A stretch of DNA of 64,000 nucleotides, taken from the NCBI RefSeq assembly GCF_900312745.1, contig NZ_OMPD01000014.1:1054001-1118000 (forward strand). Direction: 5' to 3'. This document shows, one piece after another, positions 18,115-26,923 of this stretch (position 1 is the first letter of the stretch; each line of letters starts with the position of its first letter). A program made the position numbers and the translations under genes. The notes beneath the pieces are model-generated. The model was given only the letters and a program-made list of their open reading frames with translations, had not been told where the DNA came from and ran no database searches. This DNA comes from Aquimarina sp. AU58 (GTDB lineage Bacteria > Bacteroidota > Bacteroidia > Flavobacteriales > Flavobacteriaceae).

Positions 18115-19428
18115 ATGAAAAAAATTAAGGCCCTTAAATGGGGAGTTGCAATTGCTGCTCATCAAACTGAAGGAGCTTATGATAAGGATGAAAAAGGCCT
18201 TTCTATTTGGGATACATTTACTCAAAAATCCTATAAAATCAAAGACCGTTCTAATGCAAAAATTGCAACAGATTTTTATCATAGATTCGAAGAAGATATC
18301 GATCTCGCTGTAGATATTGGATTACAGATATTTCGCTTTTCTGTTTCCTGGTCAAGGATATTTCCAGACGGTACAGGAGTAGTGAATCCAAAAGGAATTG
18401 AATTTTATAATAAGGTAATTGATTACTGTTTAAAAGTAGGGATAGAGCCTTGGATTACAACATACCATTGGGATTTGCCACAAAAATTACAAGATAAGGG
18501 CGGTTGGACAAATCGAGATAGTATTAGCTGGTATGCAGCATATGTAACTGTACTAAGAAACCATTTTGCAGATCGAGTAAAGCATTGGATATTGATTAAC
18601 GAGGGAATAGTATGTATTGGCGGAGGTTATTTTCTTGGTGTACATGCTCCTGGCAAGAGAGGGATTCGTAATTTTATTTCGAGTACACACCATCTTTTAT
18701 TGGCGCAAGCTGAAGGATTTAAAGTTTTGAAGAAAAAAGAAGGTCTTCAGGTAGGTACAGCAATAAGTTGTACCAAAATCGAACCTTATAGAAATACGAC
18801 TGCTGATCATAAAGCAGCTATTAGGATCGATACATTAATGAACCGCCTGTTTATAGAACCTCATTTGGGATTAGGATATCCCGATAATGATTTTCCGACC
18901 TTAAAACGTATATCTAAATATTATAAAAAAGGAGATATTGAAGCATTAAAAACTGATTTTGATTTTTGGGGAATTCAAACTTATGCAAGAGAAGTAGTTA
19001 AAGCAGCTTGGTATATACCATATCTTGGAGCAATTCAGGTGAAACCTGAAAAAAGGAATGTGAAAACTTCGGTGATGGGATGGGAAACATATCCAGAAGG
19101 AGTACAGTATTTTTTAGAAAGATTTGCTAAATACAACCCTAAAAAAACACTTTGGCTTTCTGAATGCGGAATGGCACTATCTAAGAATGAAGATGACCAG
19201 GAAAGGATCGAGTATTACCAAAAAGTAATCGAAGGAATGAAAACTGTATTGGATAAAAACATAAATCTCAAAGGGATTTTACTCTGGACATTGGTAGATA
19301 ATTTTGAATGGGCAGAGGGGTATATTCCCAAGTTTGGGATAATAAGTTTAGACAGAAAAACTATGCAACGCAAAATGAAAACATCTGCACTCTGGTTAAA
19401 AAAATATTTATCAAATATAAAACTCTGA
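18115..19428 (+). CDS. Glycoside hydrolase family 1 protein (beta-glycosidase-like)
   Basis: The 437-aa (beta/alpha)8-barrel protein has family-1 landmarks in order: LKWGVAIAAHQTEGAY, RFSVSWSRIFPDG, TTYHWDLPQKLQ, the acid/base Glu163, the nucleophile Glu350, and DNFEWAEGYIPKFGI. The contexts of both catalytic residues are unusual: INEG instead of NEP around Glu163 and LSECG instead of TENG around Glu350. There is no signal peptide, so it should act in the cytoplasm on beta-glucosides or similar sugars. Its 3' end overlaps the convergent Lrp-type gene by 18 bp. No transporter or SusCD pair is nearby to name the substrate. Confidence 0.88.
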   Translation: MKKIKALKWGVAIAAHQTEGAYDKDEKGLSIWDTFTQKSYKIKDRSNAKIATDFYHRFEEDIDLAVDIGLQIFRFSVSWSRIFPDGTGVVNPKGIEFYNKVIDYCLKVGIEPWITTYHWDLPQKLQDKGGWTNRDSISWYAAYVTVLRNHFADRVKHWILINEGIVCIGGGYFLGVHAPGKRGIRNFISSTHHLLLAQAEGFKVLKKKEGLQVGTAISCTKIEPYRNTTADHKAAIRIDTLMNRLFIEPHLGLGYPDNDFPTLKRISKYYKKGDIEALKTDFDFWGIQTYAREVVKAAWYIPYLGAIQVKPEKRNVKTSVMGWETYPEGVQYFLERFAKYNPKKTLWLSECGMALSKNEDDQERIEYYQKVIEGMKTVLDKNINLKGILLWTLVDNFEWAEGYIPKFGIISLDRKTMQRKMKTSALWLKKYLSNIKL

Positions 19429-19872
19429 TGTGTGCTTAATTTCCTTAAGAACAAAAGTGCTATTTAGGACGCCAATATTTTCGATTTTTGAAAGCTTTGT
19501 TTTTACAAAATCATGATATTCTTCTAAACTTTTGGTGTGAATTTTTAAAACAAAATCTACCTGCCCTGCCATATGGTAGCATTCTTGTACTTCTTGCAGG
19601 TTCTGAATTTGCTTTTCGAATTTTTCTATAAAAGCTTCATTGTGATAGCGCATAGAAACCTGACAAATTGTAGTGATCGCACGATCAATTAATTTCTTGT
19701 CTAAGATGGCAACATACTTTTTGATGAATCCTTGTTTTTCTAATCGTCGTATTCGTTCGTATACAGGAGAGGCGGTAATATTAAGGATTTTGGCAATCTC
19801 TTTTGCTGTTTTTTTAGAATCTTCCTGTAAAATTCTAAGGATAGTAATGTCGGTATGATCTAATTGTTCCAT
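19411..19872 (-). CDS. Lrp/AsnC family transcriptional regulator
   Basis: The 153-aa protein has an N-terminal winged helix-turn-helix (LDHTDITILRILQEDSKKTA...ASPVYERIRRLEKQGFI) and a C-terminal RAM/ACT-like ligand domain (VQECYHMAGQVDFVLKI), as in Lrp. It is divergent from the threonine-degradation genes tdh-kbl, so a likely job is control of that operon and of itself in response to an amino acid. A 9-bp inverted repeat lies just upstream of its start. The coding end overlaps the GH1 gene. Confidence 0.92.
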   Translation of the reverse strand: MEQLDHTDITILRILQEDSKKTAKEIAKILNITASPVYERIRRLEKQGFIKKYVAILDKKLIDRAITTICQVSMRYHNEAFIEKFEKQIQNLQEVQECYHMAGQVDFVLKIHTKSLEEYHDFVKTKLSKIENIGVLNSTFVLKEIKHTSEFYI

Positions 19873-19889
19873 TTTAATTCAAAAAAAAA

Positions 19890-19927
19890 TTACTTCAAAA
19901 ATAGAATTTAAGCTTATGTTGAAGTAA
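19890..19927. promoter_or_regulatory. Inverted repeat, candidate Lrp-type operator
   Basis: TTACTTCAA (19890-19898) and TTGAAGTAA (19919-19927) are perfect inverted 9-mers with a 20-nt spacer. The dyad lies 18 bp upstream of the regulator start and within the shared divergent promoter region of the regulator and tdh. Confidence 0.45.
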
Positions 19928-20063
19928 ATATAGCTGAATTTATATTAATAATTAGTAATTATTGCTTAATTATTTAATGATCATGGCAGGAAACGTTACA
20001 TTTTGTACTTTGCCAAGTAAATAACACTGTTAAATAGTTGAATTTTAAGCGAAAATAGAACAT

Positions 20064-21038
20064 ATGGAAACGATTGTTTTGGTAATAGGAGCGAATGGTC
20101 AATTAGGATCAGTATTAACAGAATCTCTCAAACAAAAATTTGGAAGCTCTAATGTAATTGCTTCTGATTTAAGATCTAGAGAAGGATATGAAGGCTCTTT
20201 TGAAATAATCGATGCAACAGATATGAATAGAATAGAGGAGGTAGTTGTTCGGTATAACGTTACTCAAATATATCACCTTGCAGCAATTCTTTCTGCCAAA
20301 GGAGAAGAAACACCTTTAAAAACCTGGGACATTAATATGAAAACTTTGTTTAATGTACTCGAAGTCTCTAGGCAGCACAATATTGATAGGGTATTTTTTC
20401 CAAGCTCTATAGCCGTTTTTGGTGAAGGAGCACCCTTAGAACACACTCCAAATAATGCCTATCTGGATCCCGCTACAGTATATGGGATTAGTAAAGCAGC
20501 AGGAGAGAATTGGGCACAATATTATTTTCTTAGATACGGACTGGATGTTAGGTCAATTCGCTATCCAGGGGTGATAGGGTATCAATCATTACCAGGAGGA
20601 GGTACTACAGATTATGCAGTAGATATCTATCACAAAGCAGTTTTAGGAGAAGAGTTTAGTTGTTTTTTAGAAGAAGATGCTACCTTGCCTATGATCTTTA
20701 TGGAAGATGCCATACGTGCAACTTTAGAATTAATGGATGCCCCTAAAGAAGATATCAATATAAGAACTTCGTATAATATTGCAGGAATTAGCTTTTCTCC
20801 TGCAGAAGTAGCGACAGAAATTCGTACATTATATCCTAATTTTGAAATCAAATATAATCCTGATTTTAGACAAGAAATTGCTGCACGATGGCCTAAATCT
20901 ATAGACGATTCTGCTGCAATTAAAGATTGGGGATGGAAACCAGAATTTGACCTTGAGTCGATCACAAGTACAATGATCCAAAAACTAAAAGAAAAATATA
21001 AAACAGGATCAAAGAATCAGGCAACTTTAATGCTTTGA
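20064..21038 (+). CDS. tdh: L-threonine 3-dehydrogenase, short-chain (epimerase-like) type
   Basis: The 324-aa NAD-dependent enzyme belongs to the extended SDR fold. The nucleotide-binding loop is GANGQLG (about residues 9-15), the active-site pair is Tyr-x3-Lys in VYGISK, and the upstream Ser is in FFPSSIAVFG. RYPGVIGYQSLPGGGTTDYAVDIY is characteristic of SDR-type threonine dehydrogenases. It oxidises L-threonine to 2-amino-3-ketobutyrate, which the next gene product cleaves to glycine and acetyl-CoA. The gene pair and the divergent Lrp-type regulator support the call. Confidence 0.92.
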   Translation: METIVLVIGANGQLGSVLTESLKQKFGSSNVIASDLRSREGYEGSFEIIDATDMNRIEEVVVRYNVTQIYHLAAILSAKGEETPLKTWDINMKTLFNVLEVSRQHNIDRVFFPSSIAVFGEGAPLEHTPNNAYLDPATVYGISKAAGENWAQYYFLRYGLDVRSIRYPGVIGYQSLPGGGTTDYAVDIYHKAVLGEEFSCFLEEDATLPMIFMEDAIRATLELMDAPKEDINIRTSYNIAGISFSPAEVATEIRTLYPNFEIKYNPDFRQEIAARWPKSIDDSAAIKDWGWKPEFDLESITSTMIQKLKEKYKTGSKNQATLML

Positions 21039-21094
21039 TGTTTACATCTTTGTATGAAATGAAATATAACAATAAAGAATAAATACCAAGTAAC

Positions 21095-22282
21095 ATGTTT
21101 TCAAATATAAAAGACGATTTACAAAAAGAGCTGGATGAGATTATATCGGCAGGATTGTATAAAACCGAAAGAATAATTACCACCCCACAAGGAGCCAGTA
21201 TAGACACAACAAATACTAAAGATGTATTAAATTTTTGTGCAAATAATTATTTAGGCCTTTCATCACATCCTGATGTAATTGAAGCAGGTAAGAAAGCCAT
21301 AGATTCTCATGGGTATGGATTGTCATCTGTGAGATTTATTTGCGGAACTCAAGATATTCATAAAGAACTAGAGCGTAAAACTGCCGAATTTTTAGGAATG
21401 GAAGATTGCATTTTATATGCAGCTGCTTTTGATGCTAATGGAGGGATATTTGAACCTATTCTTGGGCCAGAAGATGCTATTATCTCTGATGCATTAAACC
21501 ATGCCTCTATTATTGATGGGGTTAGGCTATGTAAAGCAAAACGCTTTAGATACGAACATAATAATATGGTAGATCTTGAAAAGCAATTAAAATCAGCAGA
21601 AGGATCAAGACGTATACTTATTGTGACAGATGGTTCTTTTTCTATGGATGGTACAATTGCACAGTTGGATAAAATATGTGATCTGGCAGATCAATATGAA
21701 GCTATGGTTATGATAGACGAATGTCATTCTACAGGTTTTTTAGGAAAAACAGGTCGAGGAACACATGAGTATCGTGATGTAATGGGACGTGTAGATATTA
21801 TTACAGGAACCTATGGTAAAGCTTTGGGTGGTGCTTCTGGCGGGTTTACTGCTGCAAGAAAAGAAATTGTAGAAATGCTAAGGCAACGATCCAGACCTTA
21901 TTTGTTCTCTAATACAGTAGCACCATCAATTGTAGGAGCATCGATCAAAGTATTAGATTTGTTAAGTTCTTCTACAGTGCTACGAGATAAACTAGAAGAA
22001 AATACAAAATACTTCAGATCAGAAATGACTGCAGCAGGATTTGATATTATCCCGGGAGATCATCCTATCGTTCCGGTAATGTTATATGAAGCAAAACTTG
22101 CGCAAGAATTTGCAGCTAAATTACTTGAAGAAGGAATTTATGTTATAGGGTTTTTCTATCCAGTTGTGCCTAAAGGGAAAGCAAGAATTAGAGTGCAATT
22201 ATCAGCTGCTCATGATCGTAATCACTTAGAAAAAGCAGTGAAAGCATTCACTAAAGTGGGTAAAGAACTGAATGTGATATAA
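21095..22282 (+). CDS. kbl: Glycine C-acetyltransferase (2-amino-3-ketobutyrate CoA ligase)
   Basis: The 395-aa PLP enzyme belongs to the alpha-oxoamine synthase family. The cofactor lysine lies in [12 protein letters not shown], with the binding Asp and His in [12 protein letters not shown] and [12 protein letters not shown]. It converts 2-amino-3-ketobutyrate and CoA to glycine and acetyl-CoA, the second step of threonine breakdown. It follows tdh by 56 bp. The length equals that of E. coli Kbl within a few residues. Confidence 0.95.
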   Translation: MFSNIKDDLQKELDEIISAGLYKTERIITTPQGASIDTTNTKDVLNFCANNYLGLSSHPDVIEAGKKAIDSHGYGLSSVRFICGTQDIHKELERKTAEFLGMEDCILYAAAFDANGGIFEPILGPEDAIISDALNHASIIDGVRLCKAKRFRYEHNNMVDLEKQLKSAEGSRRILIVTDGSFSMDGTIAQLDKICDLADQYEAMVMIDECHSTGFLGKTGRGTHEYRDVMGRVDIITGTYGKALGGASGGFTAARKEIVEMLRQRSRPYLFSNTVAPSIVGASIKVLDLLSSSTVLRDKLEENTKYFRSEMTAAGFDIIPGDHPIVPVMLYEAKLAQEFAAKLLEEGIYVIGFFYPVVPKGKARIRVQLSAAHDRNHLEKAVKAFTKVGKELNVI

Positions 22283-22475
22283 ATACAAACGTTTGTTAGC
22301 AGTTTAAAAAGTAGAAGATTCATAGAATACATAGCATTTTGTTTAAAATTTTTCATTAATATCTATTAAAACATCAAGATTTGATGATAATACTCTGGTG
22401 ATTATGAAAAAAATCAAAATTTATTTTGAATCGTAATAGTTTTAGCTAATTTAGCAATGTAATAATGATACAATA

Positions 22476-22553
22476 ATGAGCAATTTATTTACTTGGAACG
22501 GATTCTATTTTTTCTTCTTTTATTTTAAAAGCAAGATTGGGATCGCTATGTAA
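22476..22553 (+). CDS. Aromatic leader peptide (attenuator of the pheA operon)
   Basis: This is a 25-codon reading frame, ATG 22476 to TAA 22551. Residues 10-17 read FYFFFFYF, and Phe5 and Trp7 precede them; in total there are seven Phe, two Tyr and one Trp. Its stop lies 28 nt ahead of a strong terminator that stands just before pheA. Codons 21-23 contain ATTGGGAT (22536-22543), which can pair with ATCCCGAT (22582-22589), the left arm of the terminator. A ribosome stalled on the Phe run would leave this segment free and let it break the terminator; a ribosome reaching the stop would cover it. This is the classical phe/trp attenuation design. Confidence 0.85.
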   Translation: MSNLFTWNGFYFFFFYFKSKIGIAM

Positions 22554-22580
22554 ATAAATCAGCAAAATTTATAAAACTAG

Positions 22581-22610
22581 AATCCCGATGAAAAATCGGG
22601 ATTTTTTTTT
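22581..22610 (+). terminator. Attenuator terminator ahead of pheA
   Basis: AATCCCGAT (22581-22589), loop GAAAA, and ATCGGGATT (22595-22603) form a perfect 9-bp stem whose last T residues run on to 22610. Only 16 bases separate the T-run from the pheA ATG, so it does not end an upstream gene; kbl stops 298 bp earlier. Confidence 0.9.
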
Positions 22611-22626
22611 GCAATAAAATTAAAAG

Positions 22627-23457
22627 ATGAAACAAAAAGTTGCTATACAAGGAATAAAAGGTTCATATCATCACGGCGTTGCTCAGGCATATTTCGGAGA
22701 AGATATAGACGTAAATGAATGTATGTCTTTTCAGGAATTGGTCCATAGTTTAGAACATAATAAGAGTACAGATGCAGTAATGGCAATCGAAAACTCTATT
22801 GCGGGTTCTATTATTCCAAATTATGCTTATATAGATGAGCATGATCTTACCATTAGAGGAGAGTATTTTTTACCAATTCATCACTGTTTAATGGCTTTAG
22901 ATGGGCAAGAAATTTCAGATGTCAAAGAAGTATATTCTCATCCAATGGCTTTACTACAATGTAAAGAGTTTTTTAGAGGACAACCACATATAAAATTGAT
23001 TGAGGATGCAGATACAGCCGATGTTGCTAAGAGAATTCATGAGCAGCAACTAGAAGGAGTTGCTGCCGTAGCAGGAGAAACCGCTGCAAATATTTATCAA
23101 TTAAATATTTTAGCCAAAGAGATTCAAACTATAAAATCAAATAGTACCCGGTTTTTTATTTTAAACACAGTAGGAGGATCTAACTCAGAAAAGAAAGATA
23201 TCAACAAAGCATCTTTAAAGTTTCTAACAGATCATAAAAAGGGAAGTTTGGCTACAGTGCTTAATGTAATGAGTGATTGTGGATTGAATTTAACCAAAAT
23301 CCAATCATTACCCATTATTAGTATGCCCTGGAAATATTCCTTTTTTGTAGATGTGACTTTTACAGATTATAATGATTATGCTAAAGCGATGTCTATCCTA
23401 AAAATTATGGCATTAGAACTAAAAGTATTGGGTGAATATAAAAATCAAAATGGATGA
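22627..23457 (+). CDS. pheA: Prephenate dehydratase
   Basis: The 276-aa monofunctional enzyme converts prephenate to phenylpyruvate, the committed step to phenylalanine. The catalytic domain (about 1-185) contains AIENSIAGSI and the signature NSTRFFIL with the essential Thr-Arg. The C-terminal ACT domain (about 195-270, GSLATVLNVMSDCGLNLTKI) binds Phe in relatives. The usual ESRP motif there reads QSLP, so feedback inhibition may differ. It has no chorismate mutase part; that activity is fused to the DAHP synthase at the operon end. The gene is first after the attenuator and its stop overlaps the next start (ATGA). Confidence 0.95.
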   Translation: MKQKVAIQGIKGSYHHGVAQAYFGEDIDVNECMSFQELVHSLEHNKSTDAVMAIENSIAGSIIPNYAYIDEHDLTIRGEYFLPIHHCLMALDGQEISDVKEVYSHPMALLQCKEFFRGQPHIKLIEDADTADVAKRIHEQQLEGVAAVAGETAANIYQLNILAKEIQTIKSNSTRFFILNTVGGSNSEKKDINKASLKFLTDHKKGSLATVLNVMSDCGLNLTKIQSLPIISMPWKYSFFVDVTFTDYNDYAKAMSILKIMALELKVLGEYKNQNG

Positions 23458-24653
23458 GCATTCAAACGGCAAAAAGATTAGAAACAGTAGAAGAGTACTA
23501 TTTCTCCAAAAAATTAAGAGAAGTTAGAGAACTTGTCGCTTCGGGAAAACCGGTTTTAAATATGGCTATTGGTAGCCCAGACCTGGATCCACCAAAAGAA
23601 GTAGTGCAGGCCATTCAGGAAGCGGTACTTGTAGATGGTGCTCATAAATATCAAAGTTATCAAGGCTTGCCAGAATTAAGAGAAGCCATTGCGGATTTTT
23701 ATAGTGCAAAATACCAGGTTTCCTTAAACCCAAAAGATGAAATCTTGCCCTTAATGGGATCTAAAGAAGGAATCATGCATATTTCTCTGGCGTATCTTAA
23801 TGAAGGAGATGAAGTATTGGTTCCTAATCCTGGATATCCAACATATAGTGCAGTGACTAATTTGGTAGGTGCAAAACCAATTTTTTATGATTTGGTTGAA
23901 AATAATGGATGGGAACCAGATTTTCATAGCCTTTCAAAAAAAGATTTGAGTAAAGTAAAAATCATGTGGGTAAACTACCCAAATATGCCAACAGGAGCTT
24001 CAGGTAATGTTGAGCTATTTGAAAAAATGATTGATTTTGCTAAAAAACATAGTATCCTATTGGTAAAAGATAATCCATACAGTTTTATTTTAAATGATAG
24101 CCCTACAAGTATTTTATCGATAGAAGGGGCAAAAGAAGTAGCACTGGAGTTAAATTCTTTAAGTAAAACTTTTAATATGGCTGGATGGCGTGTGGGAATG
24201 GTTAGTGGTAGTTCTGACAAAATTGAAGCGATTTTAAAAGTGAAAAGTAATATGGATAGTGGTATGTTTCAAGGAATCCAAAGAGGAGCTATCGCAGCAT
24301 TGCGTATTTCTAATGGTTGGTACGATAAAATGAATGCAATCTATAAGGAAAGAAGAACGTTGATCTGGGAGTTGGTAGATCTTTTGGGGTGTCGTTATGA
24401 TAAAACCGCAAAAGGAATGTTTGTCTGGGCTAAGTTACCAGAAGGGACCGATGCAGTAGAATTTATAGACACTATCTTATATGAGAATGATATCTTCATC
24501 GCTCCTGGTGATATTTTCGGAAGTAATGGAAAAGGATATATACGTTTTTCACTTTGTGTAACCAAAGAGAATATTAAAGAGGCTATAGGAAGACTTAATA
24601 AAACAGAATTATCATTGGCGACAAAGGGTATGATAAATCAAAATTGTAACTAG
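23454..24653 (+). CDS. Class I/II PLP aminotransferase (aromatic operon)
   Basis: The 399-aa fold-type I aminotransferase has IGSPDLDPP near the N-terminus, VPNPGYPTYS, the Asn-Tyr pair in VNYPNMPTGA, and the PLP lysine in LNSLSKTFNMAGWRVG. FSLCVTKENIKEAIGRL holds the C-terminal substrate-binding region. Its place between pheA and tyrA indicates that it makes phenylalanine and tyrosine from the keto acids (or acts on prephenate), although the family also includes aspartate and LL-DAP aminotransferases. The start overlaps the pheA stop by 4 bp and the stop abuts tyrA, so translation is coupled. Confidence 0.9.
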   Translation: MSIQTAKRLETVEEYYFSKKLREVRELVASGKPVLNMAIGSPDLDPPKEVVQAIQEAVLVDGAHKYQSYQGLPELREAIADFYSAKYQVSLNPKDEILPLMGSKEGIMHISLAYLNEGDEVLVPNPGYPTYSAVTNLVGAKPIFYDLVENNGWEPDFHSLSKKDLSKVKIMWVNYPNMPTGASGNVELFEKMIDFAKKHSILLVKDNPYSFILNDSPTSILSIEGAKEVALELNSLSKTFNMAGWRVGMVSGSSDKIEAILKVKSNMDSGMFQGIQRGAIAALRISNGWYDKMNAIYKERRTLIWELVDLLGCRYDKTAKGMFVWAKLPEGTDAVEFIDTILYENDIFIAPGDIFGSNGKGYIRFSLCVTKENIKEAIGRLNKTELSLATKGMINQNCN

Positions 24654-25502
24654 ATGAATGTATTTGTAGTAGGGATAGGTCTAATCGGAGGTTCTTTTGC
24701 CATAGATATTAAAGCAGCTTTTAATGAAGCTAAGATTTATGGTGTGGATAGAAGTGAAGATAATCTGAACGAAGCATTATCACTAGGTTTTATTGACTAT
24801 ACATCTAGTTTGGATGAGTTGGATAAAGCAGATGTAGTTATAATTGCCATACCAGTAGATGCAACCGTCGAGATATTGCCCACTATTTTAGATAAAATAG
24901 ATGACAACTGTTTAGTTTTTGATGCTGGTTCGACCAAGAAGAAATTATGTAATGCTGTAGAGAATCATGACAAAAGAAGGAATTATTTGGCAATACATCC
25001 AATTGCAGGGACAGAGTTTTCTGGGCCACAAGCGGCAATTGCAAATTTATATAGAGGAAAAACGAATATTATCTGTGAGGTAGAAAAAACAGCATTTAAA
25101 TTACAAGAAAAAGGGATGGAGATTTTTTCTAGATTAGGTATGCGAATTCGTTATATGGATCCCTCTTCTCATGATAAGCATATTGCCTATGTTTCACACC
25201 TATCACACATTAGTTCTTTTATGTTAGGTAAAACTGTGATCGAAAAAGAGAAAAATGAAAGAGATATTTTTGATATGGCTGGTAGTGGTTTTGCATCTAC
25301 TGTTCGATTGGCAAAGAGTTCACCCGCTATGTGGGCACCAATTTTTAAGCATAATAAAGAAAATATAATAGAGACATTAGAAGAATATATTGCTAATCTT
25401 GCTCAATTTAAAGAGTTGATTGAAAATGACGATTTTTTAGCTGTATATAGAGAAATGGAAGATACAAATCATATAAAGACAATTTTAAAAGGAATTGCAT
25501 AA
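24654..25502 (+). CDS. tyrA: Prephenate dehydrogenase
   Basis: The 282-aa NAD(P)-dependent enzyme makes 4-hydroxyphenylpyruvate for tyrosine. The Rossmann loop GIGLIGGSFA opens the protein; HPIAGTEFSGP carries the conserved catalytic-region His; SHLSHISSFML and FASTVRLAKSSPAMW are typical of the helical domain. It has no ACT or mutase domain. The ATG follows the aminotransferase stop directly. The next gene begins 57 bp later. Confidence 0.94.
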   Translation: MNVFVVGIGLIGGSFAIDIKAAFNEAKIYGVDRSEDNLNEALSLGFIDYTSSLDELDKADVVIIAIPVDATVEILPTILDKIDDNCLVFDAGSTKKKLCNAVENHDKRRNYLAIHPIAGTEFSGPQAAIANLYRGKTNIICEVEKTAFKLQEKGMEIFSRLGMRIRYMDPSSHDKHIAYVSHLSHISSFMLGKTVIEKEKNERDIFDMAGSGFASTVRLAKSSPAMWAPIFKHNKENIIETLEEYIANLAQFKELIENDDFLAVYREMEDTNHIKTILKGIA

Positions 25503-25559
25503 TCCGGGTTAAACTATATAACCAATACAAACTTTAATAAATAAGAATAAAAAATAAAA

Positions 25560-26642
25560 ATGGAGAATAAAAAAGAACTTAGAAACTGGCTAGATGATTA
25601 CAATCTGGATCATCCATTGGTAATCGGAGGGCCTTGTAGTGCTGAAACAGAAGACCAGGTAGTAAAAATTGCACACCAACTTAAAGACTCTGATGCTACA
25701 GTATTGCGTGCAGGAATCTGGAAACCAAGAACAAGACCTGGAAACTTTGAAGGAGTAGGAGCTTTGGGGTTAAAGTGGTTGCAAAGAGCTAAAGAAGAAA
25801 CCGGGATGAAGATTGCTACAGAGGTCGCAAATCCGCATCACGTAGAATTAGCTTTAGAACATGGAGTTGATGTTTTATGGATAGGAGCAAGAAGTACAGT
25901 GTCTCCTTTTATTGTTCAGGATATTGCAGATGCCTGTAAAGGAATCGATAATCCAGTCTTAATAAAAAATCCAATTAACCCTGATTTATCCCTTTGGTTA
26001 GGAGCTGTAGAACGTTTTTATACTGCAGACGTTAAAAACCTGGGAGTAATTCATAGAGGATTTTCAACATATGAGAAAACAAAATATCGTAATATCCCAG
26101 AATGGCAAATCCCCATTGATTTACAAAATCGTTTCCCAGATTTACCATTGATCTTAGATCCTTCTCACATCGCAGGAAGAAGAGATTTGATTTTTGACCT
26201 GTCTCAAACAGCTTTGGATCTTAATTTTGACGGACTTATTGTAGAAACACATTACGATCCTGATAACGCTTGGAGTGATGCTAAACAACAAATTACACCA
26301 GAAACATTGGTTCAGTATATGAAAGATTTAAAAATTCGTAAAGAAATTGGAGAAGATGAAGCGTATCAAAAAGTACTTGATGAATTACGTGCTAAAATTG
26401 ATATAGCAGATAATCAATTGTTAGAAGTTTTATCAAAAAGAATGAAAATTTCCGATGATATAGGAAAAGCAAAAGCCAAGCAAAACGTTGCTATTCTACA
26501 ATCTAAACGATGGAATGAAATACTAGGAAGAATGATTCTTGAAGGAGAAGAAAATGGATTGAGTGAGGAGTTTATACTTCGTATTTACAAAGCAATTCAC
26601 CAAGAATCTATTAATCATCAGAAAAAAGTAGCAAAAGGATGA
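25560..26642 (+). CDS. Bifunctional DAHP synthase / chorismate mutase
   Basis: The 360-aa protein joins a type I (AroA-beta-like) DAHP synthase (about 1-255: GGPCSAET, LRAGIWKPRTRPG, DPSHIAGRR) to an AroQ-type chorismate mutase (about 270-350: LDELRAKIDIADNQLLEVLSKRM). It therefore carries out both the first step of the shikimate pathway and the branch step to prephenate. In other Gram-positive and Bacteroidota enzymes with this fusion the mutase part also senses prephenate or chorismate. Placed last in the pheA operon, it completes Phe/Tyr synthesis under the attenuator. A terminator follows. Confidence 0.94.
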   Translation: MENKKELRNWLDDYNLDHPLVIGGPCSAETEDQVVKIAHQLKDSDATVLRAGIWKPRTRPGNFEGVGALGLKWLQRAKEETGMKIATEVANPHHVELALEHGVDVLWIGARSTVSPFIVQDIADACKGIDNPVLIKNPINPDLSLWLGAVERFYTADVKNLGVIHRGFSTYEKTKYRNIPEWQIPIDLQNRFPDLPLILDPSHIAGRRDLIFDLSQTALDLNFDGLIVETHYDPDNAWSDAKQQITPETLVQYMKDLKIRKEIGEDEAYQKVLDELRAKIDIADNQLLEVLSKRMKISDDIGKAKAKQNVAILQSKRWNEILGRMILEGEENGLSEEFILRIYKAIHQESINHQKKVAKG

Positions 26643-26650
26643 TATAAGAA

Positions 26651-26681
26651 AGCCACTCGTCATGGTAACTAACGAGTGGCT
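26651..26681 (+). terminator. Terminator-like hairpin after the aromatic operon
   Basis: AGCCACTCGT and ACGAGTGGCT form a perfect 10-bp stem with an 11-nt loop. The tail (GCTATATTTTCTTT) is T-rich but not a clean run, so termination may be partial. Confidence 0.65.
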
Positions 26682-26923
26682 GCTATATTTTCTTTCGAAC
26701 TATATAGATTTAATTGTGATCAGACTTTACTGTCAAAAGTTTCTGCTTTATTATAATGATATTTCTATGATGGATTCTACCAGGTTTTTCACAAACTTTT
26801 GAATTAATACACAAGAGATAAAGAATAATTGTTTGGAAAAAAGGCTTCGTAAAATTTTATGTTTTTTTAATTAAGAAAAGAAATAAGACCTCTACAAATA
26901 TTAATATTTGCATCTTTGTGTCT

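Noticed and set aside
22404..22436. Ten-residue frame MKKIKIYFES as the actual leader peptide
   Set aside because: It has only one Tyr and one Phe and lies about 145 bp before the terminator; the 22476 frame fits the attenuation geometry far better. It is mentioned as a possible extra only.
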